Of a stretch of DNA of 64,000 nt, positions 16,260 through 25,066 are shown in pieces. The notes beneath the pieces are model-generated. The model made no database searches. It had not been told where the DNA came from and saw nothing but the letters and a program-made list of their open reading frames with translations. How positions within the stretch are numbered: position 1 is the first letter of the stretch; every line of letters starts with the position of its first letter. Source of the stretch: CAWAPD01 sp963783865. GTDB taxonomy: Bacteria; Actinomycetota; Thermoleophilia; UBA2241. The stretch covers positions 186,001 through 250,000 of the forward strand of contig CAWAPD010000004.1 in the NCBI GenBank assembly GCA_963783865.1, written 5' to 3'. The translations under genes and the position numbers were made by a program.

Positions 16260-17666
16260 CTAGCTGCCGGAGATCGGCGGCGCCGGCGGGCGCAGCCGCC
16301 TGCGGCGCCGGAAGGCGTGCAGCTGGGTAGCCGGGCTCCAGTGCGTGATCGCCGCACGGTTGAGCTCGACCAGGCGCTCGTGCCAGGGCGCCGGGTCGAA
16401 CCCCGGACTGGCGACCACCCCCGTCGCCAGCGGCGTCTGCGGCTCGGCGACCGTCCACCATCGCGGCGAGCGGACGATGGCGCCGTACTCCCGTTCGAAC
16501 CAGGCACGCCGGGCGGCGATCGCGCTCCCCGGCAGGAAGGTGAAGATCGACGGCTCGATCGCCAGCGAGGTGCGCCCCTCGACGGCGCCCTCGAAGAACG
16601 CCACCGTCTCGGCCATCGTCGCGTCCGTCTCGCCCGGGTGGTTGACCAGGACGTTGGCGGTGACGAACAGGTCGCGCTCGGCGGCGGCGTCGAGCAGTGC
16701 GGCCGCCTTTTGCACGTGGCGGCGCCCGTCCCGGGCCTTCTCCATGACTTCGGCCATGCGCGGCGACATCGTCTCGACGCCGAGCTGCAGCATCACGTCG
16801 AGGCCGTCCAGGAGGTCCAGATCGTCGACCGTGAGCTGCGTGACCCGCGTCTGGAGCGAGACCGGCACCTCGGGCGCGAGCTCGCGAAGGGCCTCGAGGA
16901 AGGGACGACGCCACGCCCGCGAAGCGCCCGCGCAGGCGTCGACGATGTCGACGACCGGCGGATCGAGCGCGAGCGCGCGCCGCATGAGGTCGAGGGCTCG
17001 CGGCAGGCCGTAGGCCTGCCACGTCCGCGGCTGCGCGGTGCTCGCGCAGAAGGCGCAGCGCCCGGGACAGCCGCGGCTGAGGGCCAGCTCGACCTTCTTG
17101 CCGCCGTAGGGGTAGGGATAGGACTCGAGGGCGAGCGGCAGGTCGTCGAGAGGGGCGGGACGCCCCTCCACGACCTGCCGCTCGCCCTCGCCGCCCGCGC
17201 GCCTGCGGCGCCCGGCGGTAGCGATCTCGAGCAAGGCCTGCTCCCCCTCGCCGCAGACGACGACGTCGACCGGCGAGCCGGGCCGCGTGAAGTCCCCGGG
17301 CAGAGCGCTCGCGTGGTAGCCGCCGACGACGATCAGGGTCCCGGGCGCCGTGTCGCGCACCCGCCGGGCGAGCTCCATCGTGGCGAGGTAGTCGAAGCTG
17401 GTCCAGCAGCTGATCGCCAGTACGTCGGCCTCGCGCGCCGCCAGGGCCGCCGCGCCCGCGTCGAGGTAGCCGGCGACCGCGTCGTCGCGTGGCTCCGGCT
17501 GGCCGAGCTCGTTCTGCAGGTCGAGGACCTCGACCGGCACGCCGTGAGCGGCGAGGTACGAGAAGAGCGAGAGCAGCGGCAGCTTGACCGGCAGGTTCGT
17601 GTGCATGCTCGAGCCCGACCAGACCGAGCCGGGGGCGAGCAGCAGGACACGGGCGGGGTTCCCCAT
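16260..17666 (-). CDS. Cobalamin-binding radical SAM enzyme
   Basis: A 468-residue protein of the B12-binding radical SAM class. The N-terminal ~150 residues are a Rossmann-like cobalamin domain (PVEVLDLQNE, DVLAISCWTSFDYLATM, TLIVVGGYHAS, VVVCGEGEQALLEI). The radical SAM motif is RGCPGRCAFCAS (Cys200, Cys204, Cys207). Related enzymes methylate or rearrange unactivated carbons, but substrates vary widely. It is convergent with the RiPP operon, 10 bases from the peptidase gene, so a role in maturation is possible but not shown. CATACT on its coding strand lies about 7 bases before the ATG, which suggests a leaderless transcript. A 65-base inverted repeat is inside (17126-17190). Confidence 0.82.
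   Translation of the reverse strand: MGNPARVLLLAPGSVWSGSSMHTNLPVKLPLLSLFSYLAAHGVPVEVLDLQNELGQPEPRDDAVAGYLDAGAAALAAREADVLAISCWTSFDYLATMELARRVRDTAPGTLIVVGGYHASALPGDFTRPGSPVDVVVCGEGEQALLEIATAGRRRRAGGEGERQVVEGRPAPLDDLPLALESYPYPYGGKKVELALSRGCPGRCAFCASTAQPRTWQAYGLPRALDLMRRALALDPPVVDIVDACAGASRAWRRPFLEALRELAPEVPVSLQTRVTQLTVDDLDLLDGLDVMLQLGVETMSPRMAEVMEKARDGRRHVQKAAALLDAAAERDLFVTANVLVNHPGETDATMAETVAFFEGAVEGRTSLAIEPSIFTFLPGSAIAARRAWFEREYGAIVRSPRWWTVAEPQTPLATGVVASPGFDPAPWHERLVELNRAAITHWSPATQLHAFRRRRRLRPPAPPISGS
17126..17190. repeat. 21-bp perfect inverted repeat with inner 8-bp stem
   Basis: 17126-17146 is the exact reverse complement of 17170-17190. The inner 23 bases contain a further 8-bp stem (17150-17157 with 17161-17168). 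The whole 65-base structure lies in the coding sequence of the cobalamin radical SAM gene, between its B12 and radical SAM domains. Confidence 0.9.
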
Positions 17667-17837
17667 GCGACAAGTATGGCGTGCGCGTCGTCGCGGGGAA
17701 AGGCGCGCCCGCGGGCCCGGCTCACGGACCTGTCGGGGCTCGGGCCCGATGTGCGGGCGTGGACTCAGTGGTAGCGTGGGGAGGTACCGCGGCGGCGCCG
17801 ACGCAGCGTCGTCGTTCCATCGGAACGGGAGAGTGCG

Positions 17838-19358
17838 ATGCCGGTCGTGATCGGAGAACGGGCGCTGACGATCGAGGACGTGGTCCGCGTGGCGCGCGAG
17901 GGCGAGCGGGTTGAGCTCGACGACGTCGCGCGGGAGCGCATCGCGCGGGCGCGCGACGTCGTCGAGCTCATCGTCGCCGAGGAGCGAGTGGTCTACGGCG
18001 TCACGACCGGCTTCGGGCAGCTGGCGACGACCCACGTGCCGACCGAGAAGGCGCGCGAGCTGCAGGACAACCTGGTGCGCAGCCACTCGGTCGGAGTCGG
18101 CGAGCCGCTGCCGCGGGACGTGGTGCGGGCGGCCATGGTGATCCGCATCAACACGCTCGCCAAGGGCTACTCCGGCGTGCGGATCGAGACCGTGCAGCTG
18201 CTCGCCGACCTGCTGGCGCGCGACCTGGTGCCGTACGTGCCGTCGCGCGGGTCGCTGGGGGCGAGCGGCGACCTGGCGCCGTCGGCGCACATGGTCCTCG
18301 CCCTCATGGGCGAGGGCGAGTTCCTGGGCGCCGACGGCGCCCGTCTGGCCGCTCGCCCCGAGCTCGAGCGCGCCGGCATCGACCCTCTGCGCCTCCAGGC
18401 CAAGGAGGGCGTCTCGCTGATCAACGGCACGCACTTCATGGCCGCCGTCGGGTGCCTCGCGGTCAGCGACGGGGAGCTCCTGCTCGATTCCGCCGACCTC
18501 ATCGGGGCGATGAGCGTCGAGGGTCTGCGCGCGTCGGTCGGGCCGTTCCAGGAGCGCATCCAGGAGCTGCGCCCGATCCCCGGGCAGCTGACCACGGCCA
18601 AGCACGTGCGGGAGGCCACCGAAGGCAGCGAGATCATGCTCTCGCACCTGAACTGCGACAAGGTGCAGGACGCGTACTCCATCCGCTGCATCCCGCAGGT
18701 GCACGGCGGCTGCCGCGACGCGCTGCGCTGGCTGCGCGAGGTGGTGGCCGTCGAGATCGAGTCGGTCACCGACAACCCGATCGTGTTCCCCGACACCGGC
18801 GAGGTCATCTCGGCCGGCAACTTCCACGGCGAGCCGCTCGCCCTGGCGCTCGACCTGGCGGCCATCGCCGTGGCCGAGATCGGCGGCATGTCGGAGCGCC
18901 GCACCTTCCGCCTGCTCACGTCCTCGCTCTCGGAGCTGCCGCCCTTCCTGACCACCCACAGCGGCCTGATGAACGGCTACATGATGGCGCAGTACACGGC
19001 GGCCGCCCTGGTGAGCGAGAACAAGATCCTCTGCCACCCGGCGAGCGTGGATTCGATCCCGACCTCGGGCGACCAGGAGGACCACGTGAGCATGGGGATG
19101 ACGGCCGCGCTCAAGCTGCGCGACGTGGCGCGCAACGCCGTCACCGTCCTCGGCATCGAGGCGCTCTGCGCCGCCCAGGCGATCGACCTGCTGGCGCCGC
19201 TGCGCCCGGGCGCGGGGGTGGCGCGCGCCCACGACGTGGTGCGCGCGATCGCGCCGCGCCTCGACGACGACCGCGCGCTGGCGCCCGAGATCGCCGCCGC
19301 GGCGGACGCGGTGGCGGGGGGAGAGTTCGCGGCGGTCGCGCGCGGCGCCGGCCGCTAG
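17838..19358 (+). CDS. hutH: Histidine ammonia-lyase
   Basis: A 506-residue enzyme that removes ammonia from L-histidine to give trans-urocanate, the first step of histidine degradation. The A-S-G triad that forms the MIO electrophile is at residues 142-144 in RGSLGASGDLAPSAH. The family segment TGFGQLATT and the C-terminal HPASVDSIPTSGDQEDHVSMG are also present. The length is usual. ATG 17838 starts the gene, divergent from the cobalamin radical SAM gene with a 171-base gap. The stop codon TAG lies in the loop of a 9-bp hairpin (19347-19367). HutU, HutI and FtcD genes follow, separated by a transporter gene. Confidence 0.96.
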   Translation: MPVVIGERALTIEDVVRVAREGERVELDDVARERIARARDVVELIVAEERVVYGVTTGFGQLATTHVPTEKARELQDNLVRSHSVGVGEPLPRDVVRAAMVIRINTLAKGYSGVRIETVQLLADLLARDLVPYVPSRGSLGASGDLAPSAHMVLALMGEGEFLGADGARLAARPELERAGIDPLRLQAKEGVSLINGTHFMAAVGCLAVSDGELLLDSADLIGAMSVEGLRASVGPFQERIQELRPIPGQLTTAKHVREATEGSEIMLSHLNCDKVQDAYSIRCIPQVHGGCRDALRWLREVVAVEIESVTDNPIVFPDTGEVISAGNFHGEPLALALDLAAIAVAEIGGMSERRTFRLLTSSLSELPPFLTTHSGLMNGYMMAQYTAAALVSENKILCHPASVDSIPTSGDQEDHVSMGMTAALKLRDVARNAVTVLGIEALCAAQAIDLLAPLRPGAGVARAHDVVRAIAPRLDDDRALAPEIAAAADAVAGGEFAAVARGAGR

Positions 19359-19491
19359 GCGGCCGGCCCACCTCACGACCGCCGCGCCCGCGCCCGCCCG
19401 CGACCTCCGCCCGCTTGTCGTGTGTCTGCGAGAGCGCCACGGCGGCCTGCCGATCGAGCACGCCTAGGCCAGTCTGTCACCCGGCTTCCGG

Positions 19492-19519
19492 TTGCGCCGG
19501 TCGCGCCTTGTGCTATCAA
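19492..19519 (+). promoter_or_regulatory. Possible promoter for the acetate-family transporter
   Basis: TTGCGC (19492-19497) and TATCAA (19514-19519) are spaced by 16 bases, and TG one base before the -10 box makes it an extended -10. A leader of about 108 bases follows. This suggests that the transporter has its own promoter apart from hutH. Confidence 0.45.
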
Positions 19520-19633
19520 TCACAGGATCCCGTCCCGGCGGCCCGGTTGCGGCCGCCGCATACGGCAGGACACCCACAGGACATGACGGCCGACCGCGCG
19601 CGGCCGCTGACAAGACCGAGGAGGAGTCACTCT

Positions 19634-20287
19634 ATGACGGAGGACCGCCAGGAAGTGCTCGCGACCCTGACCGACAGGGTCGCCAACCCCGCGCCGCTCG
19701 GCCTGATGGCCTTCGGCATGACCACCGTGCTGCTCAACCTGCACAACGCCGGCCTGTTCCCGTTCAACGCGATGATCCTCGCCATGGGCGTGTTCTACGG
19801 CGGCATCGCGCAGGTGATCGCGGCGCTGCAGGAGTTCAAGAAGGGCAACACGTTCGCCGCCACCGCGTTCGGTTCGTTCGGGCTGTTCTGGCTCTCCTTC
19901 GTCGGCATCTTCGCCTTCGACAAGTGGATGAGCACGCCTGCCCTGGCGCTCGGCGCCAGCGAGACCGCCCTCGGCTGGTACCTGTTCGCCTGGGGCGTGT
20001 TCACCGCCCTCATGTTCGTCGCCACCCTTCGCATCAACCGCTCGCTGCAGGTCGTCTTCGGCAGTCTCACGATCCTGTTCGTGCTGCTGGCGATCTCGAA
20101 GTGGACCGGGAACGCCACCCTGGCAAAGGTCGCCGGTTGGGAAGGCATCTTCGTCGGCCTGTCTGCCGTCTACGGCTCGATCGCCCAGGTGTGGAACGAG
20201 GTGTACGGCCGCGTCGTGCTGCCGCTCGGTGTCGTGAAGCCGTCGCAGCGCGCCTCCGTGAGCGGCGTCAGCGTGCACGCCAAGTAA
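19634..20287 (+). CDS. Acetate uptake transporter family protein (GPR1/FUN34/YaaH, SatP-like)
   Basis: A 217-residue membrane protein with six predicted helices. The family signature is at the start, ANPAPLGLMAFGMTTVLLNLHNAG (NPxPLGL), followed by FYGGIAQVIAALQEFKKGNTFAATAFGSFGLFWLS. Members such as SatP move acetate or succinate with protons. Its place between hutH and hutU is unusual. Export or uptake of short organic acids made from amino acids is a possible role, or a different substrate; the sequence does not decide. ATG 19634 is preceded by GAGGAG. A very strong hairpin follows the stop. Confidence 0.88.
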   Translation: MTEDRQEVLATLTDRVANPAPLGLMAFGMTTVLLNLHNAGLFPFNAMILAMGVFYGGIAQVIAALQEFKKGNTFAATAFGSFGLFWLSFVGIFAFDKWMSTPALALGASETALGWYLFAWGVFTALMFVATLRINRSLQVVFGSLTILFVLLAISKWTGNATLAKVAGWEGIFVGLSAVYGSIAQVWNEVYGRVVLPLGVVKPSQRASVSGVSVHAK

Positions 20288-20308
20288 CACTCGCGACCTC
20301 TGCGATCC

Positions 20309-20356
20309 GCGAGGGGCGGGGCGGGCTGCCGCAAGGCAGCCCGCCCCGCCCCTCGC
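20309..20356. terminator. 22-bp perfect hairpin with GCAA loop
   Basis: 20309-20330 pairs exactly with 20335-20356 around the GNRA-type tetraloop GCAA, 21 bases after the transporter stop. It probably ends transcription before hutU or protects the 3' end. No T-run follows. Confidence 0.75.
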
Positions 20357-20444
20357 ACGTCACGGTCCCGGCGTGGCGGCGGGTATATCCTTGGACGGTG
20401 ATGGATCCGAGGGCGGCGCTCGCCGCCCGTCGCTGGAGGTGGGC

Positions 20445-22121
20445 ATGACAGTCACCAGTGGACCGCGCGTCGTGCGCGCGCCTCGCGGCACCGAGCTGAG
20501 TTGCCTCGGGTGGCAGCAAGAGGCCGCCCTGCGCATGCTGATGAACAACCTCGATCCCGAGGTCGCGGAGCGGCCCGACGACCTGGTCGTCTACGGCGGC
20601 GCCGGCAAGGCGGCGCGCGACTGGGCGAGCTTCGACGCCATCGTCGCCACGCTCAGGCGCCTGAAGGACGACGAGACGCTGCTCGTGCAGTCGGGCAAGC
20701 CGGTCGGCGTGTTCCAGACCCACGAGTACGCGCCCCGCGTGCTGATCGCCAACGCCAACCTCGTCGGCGACTGGGCCACCTGGGATGAGTTCCGCCGGCT
20801 CGACGCGCTCGGCCTCACGATGTACGGTCAGATGACGGCCGGCTCGTGGATCTACATCGGCACGCAGGGGATCCTGCAGGGCACCTACCAGACCTTCGCC
20901 GCCGCCGGGCAGAAGCACTACGGCGCCGACCTCGCCGGCCGGCTCGTGCTCACGGCCGGTCTCGGCGGCATGGGCGGCGCCCAGCCGCTCGCCGTCACCA
21001 TGGCCGGTGGCGTGGCGCTCTGCGTGGAGGTCGACGGCCAGCGCATCCGGCGCCGCCTCGAGACCGGCTACCTCGACCAGTCGACCGAGTCGCTCGACGA
21101 GGCGCTGCGCTGGGCCGCGGCCGCGGTCAACGCGAAGCGGCCGTTGTCGATCGGGCTGCTCGGCAACGCGGCCGACGTCTATCCCGAGCTCGTGCGCCGC
21201 GGCGTCGTGCCGGACCTGGTCACCGACCAGACGAGCGCCCACGACACGCTCAACGGCTACGTGCCGAACGGCCTGCCCTACGAGGAGGCGCTGGCGCTGC
21301 GCGCGAGCGACCCCGACGAGTACGTGAGGCGCGCCGTGGCGACGATCGTCGAGCACGTCGAGGCGATGGTGGCGCTGCAGAAGGCCGGCAGCCACGTCTT
21401 CGACTACGGCAACAACATCCGCGGCGAGGCGAAGGCGGCCGGCTACGCCGACGCCTTCGCCTTCCAGGGCTTCGTCCCTCTCTACATCCGGCCGCTCTTC
21501 GCCCGTGGCAACGGACCCTTCCGCTGGGCCGCGCTGTCCGGCGACCCGGCCGACATCGCGCGCACCGACCGCGCTGTCCTCGAGACCTTCCCCGACAACG
21601 AGATGGTGACCCGCTGGATCCGCATGGCGGCGGAGAAGGTGCGCTTCCAGGGCCTGCCGTGCCGCATCTGCTGGCTGGAGTACGGCGAGCGGGCGAAGAT
21701 GGGTCAGGTGTTCAACGAGCTGGTGGCCAGTGGTGAAGTCGAGGCGCCGATCGTGATCGGCCGCGACCACCTCGACTCGGGCTCGGTGGCCTCGCCCTAC
21801 CGCGAGACCGAGGGCATGCGCGACGGGAGCGACGCCATCGCCGACTGGCCCATCCTGAACGCGCTCCTGAACACCGCCGCCGGCGCCTCGTGGGTGAGCT
21901 TCCACCACGGCGGCGGGGTGGGCATCGGCAAGAGCCTGCACGCCGGTATGGTCGTGGTCGCCGACGGCACGCCGATGATGGCCGAGCGGTTGCAGCGCGT
22001 GCTCACGACCGATCCCGGCACGGGCGTGATGCGTCACGCCGACGCCGGCTACCCCGAGGCGATCGAGAAGGCGCGCGAGACGGGGATGGACCTACCGATG
22101 GTCGACGCAGCCCGTCCGTGA
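20445..22121 (+). CDS. hutU: Urocanate hydratase
   Basis: A 558-residue NAD-dependent enzyme converting urocanate to imidazolonepropionate. It opens with PRGTELSCLGWQQEAALRMLMNNLDPEVAE and contains YGGAGKAARDW, TAGLGGMGGAQPLA (NAD region) and GLPCRICWLEYGERAKMG, all characteristic. The C-terminal SWVSFHHGGGVGIGKSLHAGMV is also typical. ATG 20445 has GGAGGT seven bases upstream; weaker upstream in-frame starts are not needed. Part of the hut cluster, 36 bases before hutI. Confidence 0.97.
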   Translation: MTVTSGPRVVRAPRGTELSCLGWQQEAALRMLMNNLDPEVAERPDDLVVYGGAGKAARDWASFDAIVATLRRLKDDETLLVQSGKPVGVFQTHEYAPRVLIANANLVGDWATWDEFRRLDALGLTMYGQMTAGSWIYIGTQGILQGTYQTFAAAGQKHYGADLAGRLVLTAGLGGMGGAQPLAVTMAGGVALCVEVDGQRIRRRLETGYLDQSTESLDEALRWAAAAVNAKRPLSIGLLGNAADVYPELVRRGVVPDLVTDQTSAHDTLNGYVPNGLPYEEALALRASDPDEYVRRAVATIVEHVEAMVALQKAGSHVFDYGNNIRGEAKAAGYADAFAFQGFVPLYIRPLFARGNGPFRWAALSGDPADIARTDRAVLETFPDNEMVTRWIRMAAEKVRFQGLPCRICWLEYGERAKMGQVFNELVASGEVEAPIVIGRDHLDSGSVASPYRETEGMRDGSDAIADWPILNALLNTAAGASWVSFHHGGGVGIGKSLHAGMVVVADGTPMMAERLQRVLTTDPGTGVMRHADAGYPEAIEKARETGMDLPMVDAARP

Positions 22122-22157
22122 GCCGGCCCGCGTGACCACGAAGGGAACGGAGCCGGC

Positions 22158-23471
22158 GTGAGCACGCGACCCATCCCCTGTGACTTCCTGCTGCTCGGCG
22201 TCGGCGAGCTCGTCACGATGGACGCCGCCGGCGCGACACCGGCGGCGCCCGATCTCGGGATCTTGACGGGAGCCGCTCTTGCCGCGTGCGACGGCCGCAT
22301 CGTCTGGATCGGCGACGAGGCGGCCGTCGAGCCGCTCGACGACGCGGTCGTCGTCGACGCGAGCGGGCTCGCCGTGCTGCCCGGCTTCGTGGACGCCCAC
22401 ACTCACACCGTCTTCGCGGGCGACCGCTCGGCGGAGTATGCCGAGCGCCTGCGCGGCGCTACGTACCTCGAGATCCTCGAGCGCGGCGGCGGGATCAACG
22501 AGACGGTGCGGGCGACGCGTGCCGCGTCGCCCGCCGAGCTCTCGGCGCTCGCCCGCCGCCGCTTCAGCAGCTTCCTTCGCCACGGCACCACGACGATCGA
22601 GACCAAGACCGGCTACGGCCTCTCGCTCGCGGCCGAACAGACCATGCTCGAGGCCGCGCACGCGGAGCACCCACTGCGGCGTGCCTACACCGTGCTCGCC
22701 GCGCACGCGGTGCCGCCCGAGTACGCCGGCCGCGCCGACGCGTACGTCGGCCTCGTCTGCGACGAGATCCTTCCGGCGCTCGCCGCTCGCGCCGATTTCT
22801 GCGACGTGTTCTGCGACGCCGGCGCGTTCACGGTCGACCAGGCACGCCGCGTGCTCGAGCGAGCTCGCGCGCTCGGGTACGGCCTGAAGCTGCACGCCGA
22901 GGAGATCGCCCGTACCGGGGGTGCTGCGCTGGCCGCCGAGACGAAGTGCGTCTCGGCCGACCACCTGGAACATGCCGACGGCGACGACATCGCCGCTCTG
23001 CGGGCGGCCGGCGTCGTCGCCGTCGTCCTGCCCGGGACCAGCTACACGCTGCGGCTCGAGCCGGCGCCGGCGCGCGCCATGCTCGACGCGGGCCTGGAGG
23101 TGGCGATCGCGACCGACTTCAACCCCGGTAGCTCGTACTGCGAGAACATGCAGCTCGTCGTCTCGCTGGCCTGCCAGCAAGCGGGGTTCACGCCGGCCGA
23201 GGCGCTTCGCGCGGCGACGCTTGGCGGCGCGGCTGCGATCGGGCGGGGCGCCGACCTCGGCAGCCTCGAGGTCGGCAAGCGCTGCGACCTCATCGTGCTG
23301 CGCGCGGAGAGCCACCGGGAGCTGCCCTACCACTACGGCGTCAACCTTGTCGAGGCGGCCGTGATCGGCGGCAAGCTGGTGATGCACGACGGCGACGTCT
23401 TCGAGGACGGCGAGCACGTCCACGACGAGCGCTGCGGCCACGACGATGCCGAAGAGGGGAGAGACGGATGA
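22158..23471 (+). CDS. hutI: Imidazolonepropionase
   Basis: A 437-residue amidohydrolase that opens 4-imidazolone-5-propionate to N-formimino-L-glutamate. The metal motif is PGFVDAHTHTVFAGDR, and the later TTTIETKTGYGL, LHAEEIA and ATDFNPGSSYCENM are diagnostic for HutI. The C-terminus has a short His/Asp/Glu-rich tail (DGEHVHDERCGHDDAEEG) that could bind metal. GTG 22158. The stop overlaps the ftcD start (ATGA), so the two are translationally coupled. Confidence 0.96.
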   Translation: MSTRPIPCDFLLLGVGELVTMDAAGATPAAPDLGILTGAALAACDGRIVWIGDEAAVEPLDDAVVVDASGLAVLPGFVDAHTHTVFAGDRSAEYAERLRGATYLEILERGGGINETVRATRAASPAELSALARRRFSSFLRHGTTTIETKTGYGLSLAAEQTMLEAAHAEHPLRRAYTVLAAHAVPPEYAGRADAYVGLVCDEILPALAARADFCDVFCDAGAFTVDQARRVLERARALGYGLKLHAEEIARTGGAALAAETKCVSADHLEHADGDDIAALRAAGVVAVVLPGTSYTLRLEPAPARAMLDAGLEVAIATDFNPGSSYCENMQLVVSLACQQAGFTPAEALRAATLGGAAAIGRGADLGSLEVGKRCDLIVLRAESHRELPYHYGVNLVEAAVIGGKLVMHDGDVFEDGEHVHDERCGHDDAEEGRDG

Positions 23472-24367
23472 CCCTGGTCGAGTGCGTGCCGAACTTCTCC
23501 GAGGGACGCCGGCCCGAGGTCGTCGACGAGATCTGCGCCGCCATCGTGGCGGTCGAGGGCGTCAGCCTCCTCGACCGCCAGAGCGACGCGCACCACAACC
23601 GCAGCGTCGTCACGTTCGTTGCGGAGGGGCGGGCGGCGGCGGAGGCCGCGTTCCGCGGCATCGGCGCCGCCGCCCGCCTCATCGACCTCAACACCCACAC
23701 CGGCGCCCACCCGCGCTTCGGAGCCACCGACGTGGTGCCGTTCGTGCCGGTGAGGGGCGACGACATGGCGGTCTGCGTCGAGCTCGCCCGCGAGCTGGGC
23801 GCGCGCGTGGCGGCCGAGCTCGACATCCCCGTCTTCCTGTACGAGGAGGCCGCGCTGCGGCCCGACCACCGCAACCTTGCCGTCGTGCGCGGCAAGGGGT
23901 TCGAGGAGCTGCGAGAGGTGATCGCCAGCGACGAGGCGAGACGCCCCGACGCTGGTTCCGCTGCCGTGCATCCCACGGCCGGGGCCGTCGCCATCGGCGC
24001 CCGTGTGCCGCTGATCGCCTACAACGTGGACCTGGCGAGCGACGACCTCGAGCTGGCGAGGCGCATCGCCGCCGAGATCAGGGAGCGGGGAGGCGGCCTG
24101 CCCAACCTCAAGGCCATCGGCCTCGCGCTCGACGGCGCCGTCCAGGTGTCGATGAACCTTACCGACTACCGCGTCACCTCGATCGAGACCGCCTTCGAGG
24201 CCGTCGCCGCCCGCGCTCGCGAGGCTGGGGTCGAGGTCCTGCGCAGCGAGGTCGTCGGTCTGGTGCCGCAGGAGGCGCTGGTCGAGCTCGCGCGCGGCGT
24301 GCTCAATTCGCCGGCGTTCTCGCGCGATCAGGTCCTCGAGGCGCGCGTTCTCGACTTGCTCGTCTGA
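23468..24367 (+). CDS. ftcD: Glutamate formimidoyltransferase
   Basis: A 299-residue protein equal to the formiminotransferase half of bifunctional FtcD (VECVPNFSEGRRPEVVDEI, THTGAHPRFGATDVVPFVPV, RGGGLPNLKAIGL). It moves the formimino group of formiminoglutamate to tetrahydrofolate, giving glutamate. The cyclodeaminase domain is absent and must be supplied by a separate gene elsewhere. This shows histidine degradation through folate rather than through HutG or HutF. It is coupled to hutI by an ATGA overlap. Confidence 0.94.
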   Translation: MTLVECVPNFSEGRRPEVVDEICAAIVAVEGVSLLDRQSDAHHNRSVVTFVAEGRAAAEAAFRGIGAAARLIDLNTHTGAHPRFGATDVVPFVPVRGDDMAVCVELARELGARVAAELDIPVFLYEEAALRPDHRNLAVVRGKGFEELREVIASDEARRPDAGSAAVHPTAGAVAIGARVPLIAYNVDLASDDLELARRIAAEIRERGGGLPNLKAIGLALDGAVQVSMNLTDYRVTSIETAFEAVAARAREAGVEVLRSEVVGLVPQEALVELARGVLNSPAFSRDQVLEARVLDLLV

Positions 24368-24408
24368 CCGCCTCGTTTTTCCGTCACCCGGCTTCTTTAT
24401 CATCCCCG

Positions 24409-24457
24409 TTGACACGAACATGTGTTCTGCTACACTGCAAACACGAACATGTGTTCG
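24409..24457 (+). promoter_or_regulatory. lexA promoter with two LexA boxes
   Basis: TTGACA (24409-24414) and TACACT (24431-24436) are spaced by 16 bases. LexA box 1 (24415-24428, CGAACATGTGTTCT) fills almost all of the spacer. LexA box 2 (24444-24457, CGAACATGTGTTCG, a perfect palindrome) covers the expected transcription start. The boxes are 29 bases apart. This arrangement gives tight autorepression by LexA. Confidence 0.9.
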
Positions 24458-24472
24458 ACCAAAGGAGAGGGC

Positions 24473-25066
24473 GTGACCGATCTGACAGCACGACAGGAGC
24501 AGGTATTGAGCTTCATCAAGGAGTTCACCCGCCGCAACGGCTACCCGCCCACGGTGCGCGAGATCGGCAGCGAGCTCGAGCTCTCCTCGCCGTCGACCGT
24601 GCACGTGCACCTCGGCAACCTCGAGCGCCTCGGTCTCATCAAGCGCGACCCCAGCAAGCCTCGCGCGCTCGAGCTGGTCGACTCGCTGCGCCCGCCGCGG
24701 CCGCTGCCGCTCGTCGGTCAGGTCGCGGCCGGCGCGCCGCTGCTCGCCGAGCAGAACATCGAGTCGTACGTCGACGTGCCCTCGATGCTCCGAAAGGGCG
24801 ACGACGACTTCCTCCTGCGCATCGAGGGCGACTCGATGATCGACGCTGGCATCCACAACGGCGACCTCATCGTCGTCCACCAGCAGGCGACGGCCGACAA
24901 CGGCGACATCGTGGTCGCGCTGGTCGGCGACGAGGCGACCACCAAGCGGTTCTTCCGCGAGGGTGGCCGCATCCGCCTGCAACCGGAGAACGAGCTCTAC
25001 GAGCCCATCATCCTCGACGAGGTCGATCTCGTCGGCAAGGTCGTCGGGGTCCTGCGCCGGCTGTGA
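24473..25066 (+). CDS. lexA: LexA repressor
   Basis: A 197-residue SOS repressor and self-cleaving protease. The N-terminal winged helix (LTARQEQVLSFIKEFTRRNGYPPTVREIG, then SSPSTVHVHLGNLERLG) binds the CGAAC-N4-GTTCG boxes upstream. The cleavage site is Ala86-Gly87 in VAAGAP, with catalytic Ser121 (GDSM) and Lys158 (ATTKRFF). GTG 24473 is chosen because AAAGGAGAGG precedes it; an upstream ATG lies inside the second LexA box. It is the first gene of a three-gene SOS operon joined by GTGA overlaps. Confidence 0.97.
   Translation: MTDLTARQEQVLSFIKEFTRRNGYPPTVREIGSELELSSPSTVHVHLGNLERLGLIKRDPSKPRALELVDSLRPPRPLPLVGQVAAGAPLLAEQNIESYVDVPSMLRKGDDDFLLRIEGDSMIDAGIHNGDLIVVHQQATADNGDIVVALVGDEATTKRFFREGGRIRLQPENELYEPIILDEVDLVGKVVGVLRRL

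Noticed and set aside
17700..19376. Long reverse-strand open frame across hutH, in frame with the cobalamin radical SAM gene
   Set aside because: It is a mirror of the GC-biased codon pattern of hutH. The radical SAM protein has a good start at 17666, and the upstream part has no recognisable protein features.
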